Position numbers and translations under genes: made by a program
In this document: positions 23,647 through 24,251 of the stretch, in pieces
How positions within the stretch are numbered: the first letter of the stretch is position 1
Layout: the number at the start of each line of letters is the position of its first letter
The notes under the pieces: generated by a model
What the model was told of the DNA's origin: nothing
What the model saw: the letters and a program-made list of their open reading frames with translations, nothing else
Database searches by the model: none
From: JAAZNF01 sp964561025
Lineage (GTDB): Bacteria; Myxococcota; B64-G9
NCBI GenBank assembly: GCA_964561025.1
Contig: CAZLNM010000082.1
Coordinates: forward strand, 1 to 24,251
Reading direction: 5' to 3'
Length of the DNA stretch: 24,251 bases

Positions 23647-24251
23647 ATGACCTCCATTCTGGGACTATCGGCATTCTACCACGACAGCGCCGCCGCCCTG
23701 CTGCTGGAGGGCCGCATCGCCGCCGCCGCCCAGGAAGAGCGCTTCAGCCGGCAAAAGCACGACCCCTCCTTCCCGCGCCGGGCCGCGGCCTTCTGCCTGG
23801 AGCACGCCGGCCTGCGGGCCGAGGACCTCGACTGGGTGGCCTTCTACGACAAGCCGCTCCAGAAATTCGATCGCCTGATCGAGACCTACCTGGCCTTCGC
23901 CCCGCGGGGCCTGGGCTCGTTCTTCGCCGCACTGCCGCAGTGGCTGCGGCACAAGCTGCGCCTGCGCCGCGAGATCCGGCGGGGCCTGGGCGGCCGGCTG
24001 CGGCGCCGCATCCTGTTCTGCTCGCACCACCAGTCGCACGCCGCCTCGGCCTTCTTCCCCTCGCCGTTCCCGGAGGCCGCCGTGCTCACCGTGGACGGGG
24101 TGGGCGAGTGGGCCACCGCCAGCATCGGCCGCGGCCGGGGCAACCGCATCGAGCTCTTGCGTGAGATGTCGTTCCCCCACTCGCTGGGCCTGCTGTACTC
24201 GGCCTTCACCTACTTCTGCGGGTTCAAGGTCAACTCCGGCGAGTACAAGCT
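23647..24251 (+). CDS. Carbamoyltransferase, NodU/CmcH family (N-terminal part, runs off window)
   Basis: The first 201 residues are in the window. The start MTSILGLSAFYHDSAAALL, then IAAAAQEERFSRQKHD, CSHHQSHAASAFFPSPF (Kae1-like metal-binding His127 and His131), VDGVGEWAT (149-157) and CGFKVNSGEYK are hallmarks of NodU/CmcH O-carbamoyltransferases. These move a carbamoyl group from carbamoyl phosphate, via carbamoyl-adenylate, to a hydroxyl on an oligosaccharide or natural product. The catalytic C-terminal domain lies beyond the end. ATG 23647 has AGGA just upstream, overlapping the helicase stop, 6 nt away. Such enzymes often sit in surface-glycan or secondary-metabolite loci, so that region may begin downstream; the tie to the helicase may be only positional. 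Confidence 0.93.
   Translation, partial: MTSILGLSAFYHDSAAALLLEGRIAAAAQEERFSRQKHDPSFPRRAAAFCLEHAGLRAEDLDWVAFYDKPLQKFDRLIETYLAFAPRGLGSFFAALPQWLRHKLRLRREIRRGLGGRLRRRILFCSHHQSHAASAFFPSPFPEAAVLTVDGVGEWATASIGRGRGNRIELLREMSFPHSLGLLYSAFTYFCGFKVNSGEYK

Noticed and set aside
1..24251. CRISPR arrays, tRNA/rRNA genes, insertion sequences, prophage genes
   Set aside because: No regularly spaced direct repeats, cloverleaf or rRNA-like sequence, transposase, integrase or phage structural motifs were seen by eye on either strand.

Overview
The window is uniformly very GC-rich, with strong G/C third-position bias that opens long false frames opposite almost every gene. It looks like ordinary chromosome from a deltaproteobacterial lineage, most likely Myxococcota. 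Supporting traits are many lipoprotein signal peptides, a DUF4388-like/PEGA membrane protein, DxDxDG calcium-type repeats, zinc-ribbon proteins with Ala/Pro/Lys-rich tails, and a DUF4416 protein. I found no tRNA, rRNA, insertion sequence, prophage or CRISPR array. The lineage is inferred from gene style, not from a marker gene.

Layout. (1) 61-4689, minus strand: a tight four-gene run in transcription order: a VolA/Pla-1-like lipoprotein hydrolase, a CzcD-type cation exporter, a small secreted alpha/beta hydrolase, and a free-standing 2-oxoacid-dehydrogenase E2-type acyltransferase domain. (2) 4801-7788, plus strand: a protein with a YbjN/secretion-chaperone-like domain, then a cytoplasmic trypsin-like protease fused through a zinc ribbon to a related domain, then a small secreted protein of unknown role. 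(3) 8030-11566, minus strand: a DUF4388-like/TM/two-PEGA protein, an outer-membrane beta-barrel, and a flavodoxin-fold FMN reductase that overlaps the barrel gene. (4) 11601-15947, plus strand: a second, larger lipoprotein hydrolase homologous to the one at 2767-4689, an arylamine N-acetyltransferase-like enzyme with an intact Cys-His-Asp triad, and a DUF4416 protein. (5) 16075-19514: an ACE-like (M2-type) metallopeptidase lipoprotein (minus), a secreted protein resembling the glucodextranase C-terminal module behind a near-consensus sigma-70 promoter (plus), and a small unknown protein (minus). (6) 19660-24251, plus strand: a zinc-ribbon/TM/KPAD-repeat protein, an ABC-F ATPase, a DEAD-box RNA helicase overlapping it by 20 nt, and the start of a NodU/CmcH-type carbamoyltransferase that runs off the window.

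The most unusual signals are these. A 38-40 bp palindromic element occurs three times between genes. Two adjacent genes, one of them encoding an internal serine protease, share a related chaperone-like domain. A 16-bp perfect palindrome fills half of a 34-bp divergent gap. In three genes a -10-like hexamer sits exactly 6 nt before the start codon, which suggests leaderless transcripts; two of the three are the homologous lipoprotein hydrolases. None of this amounts to a proven new system. The protease/chaperone-like pair and the dispersed palindrome deserve the first look.
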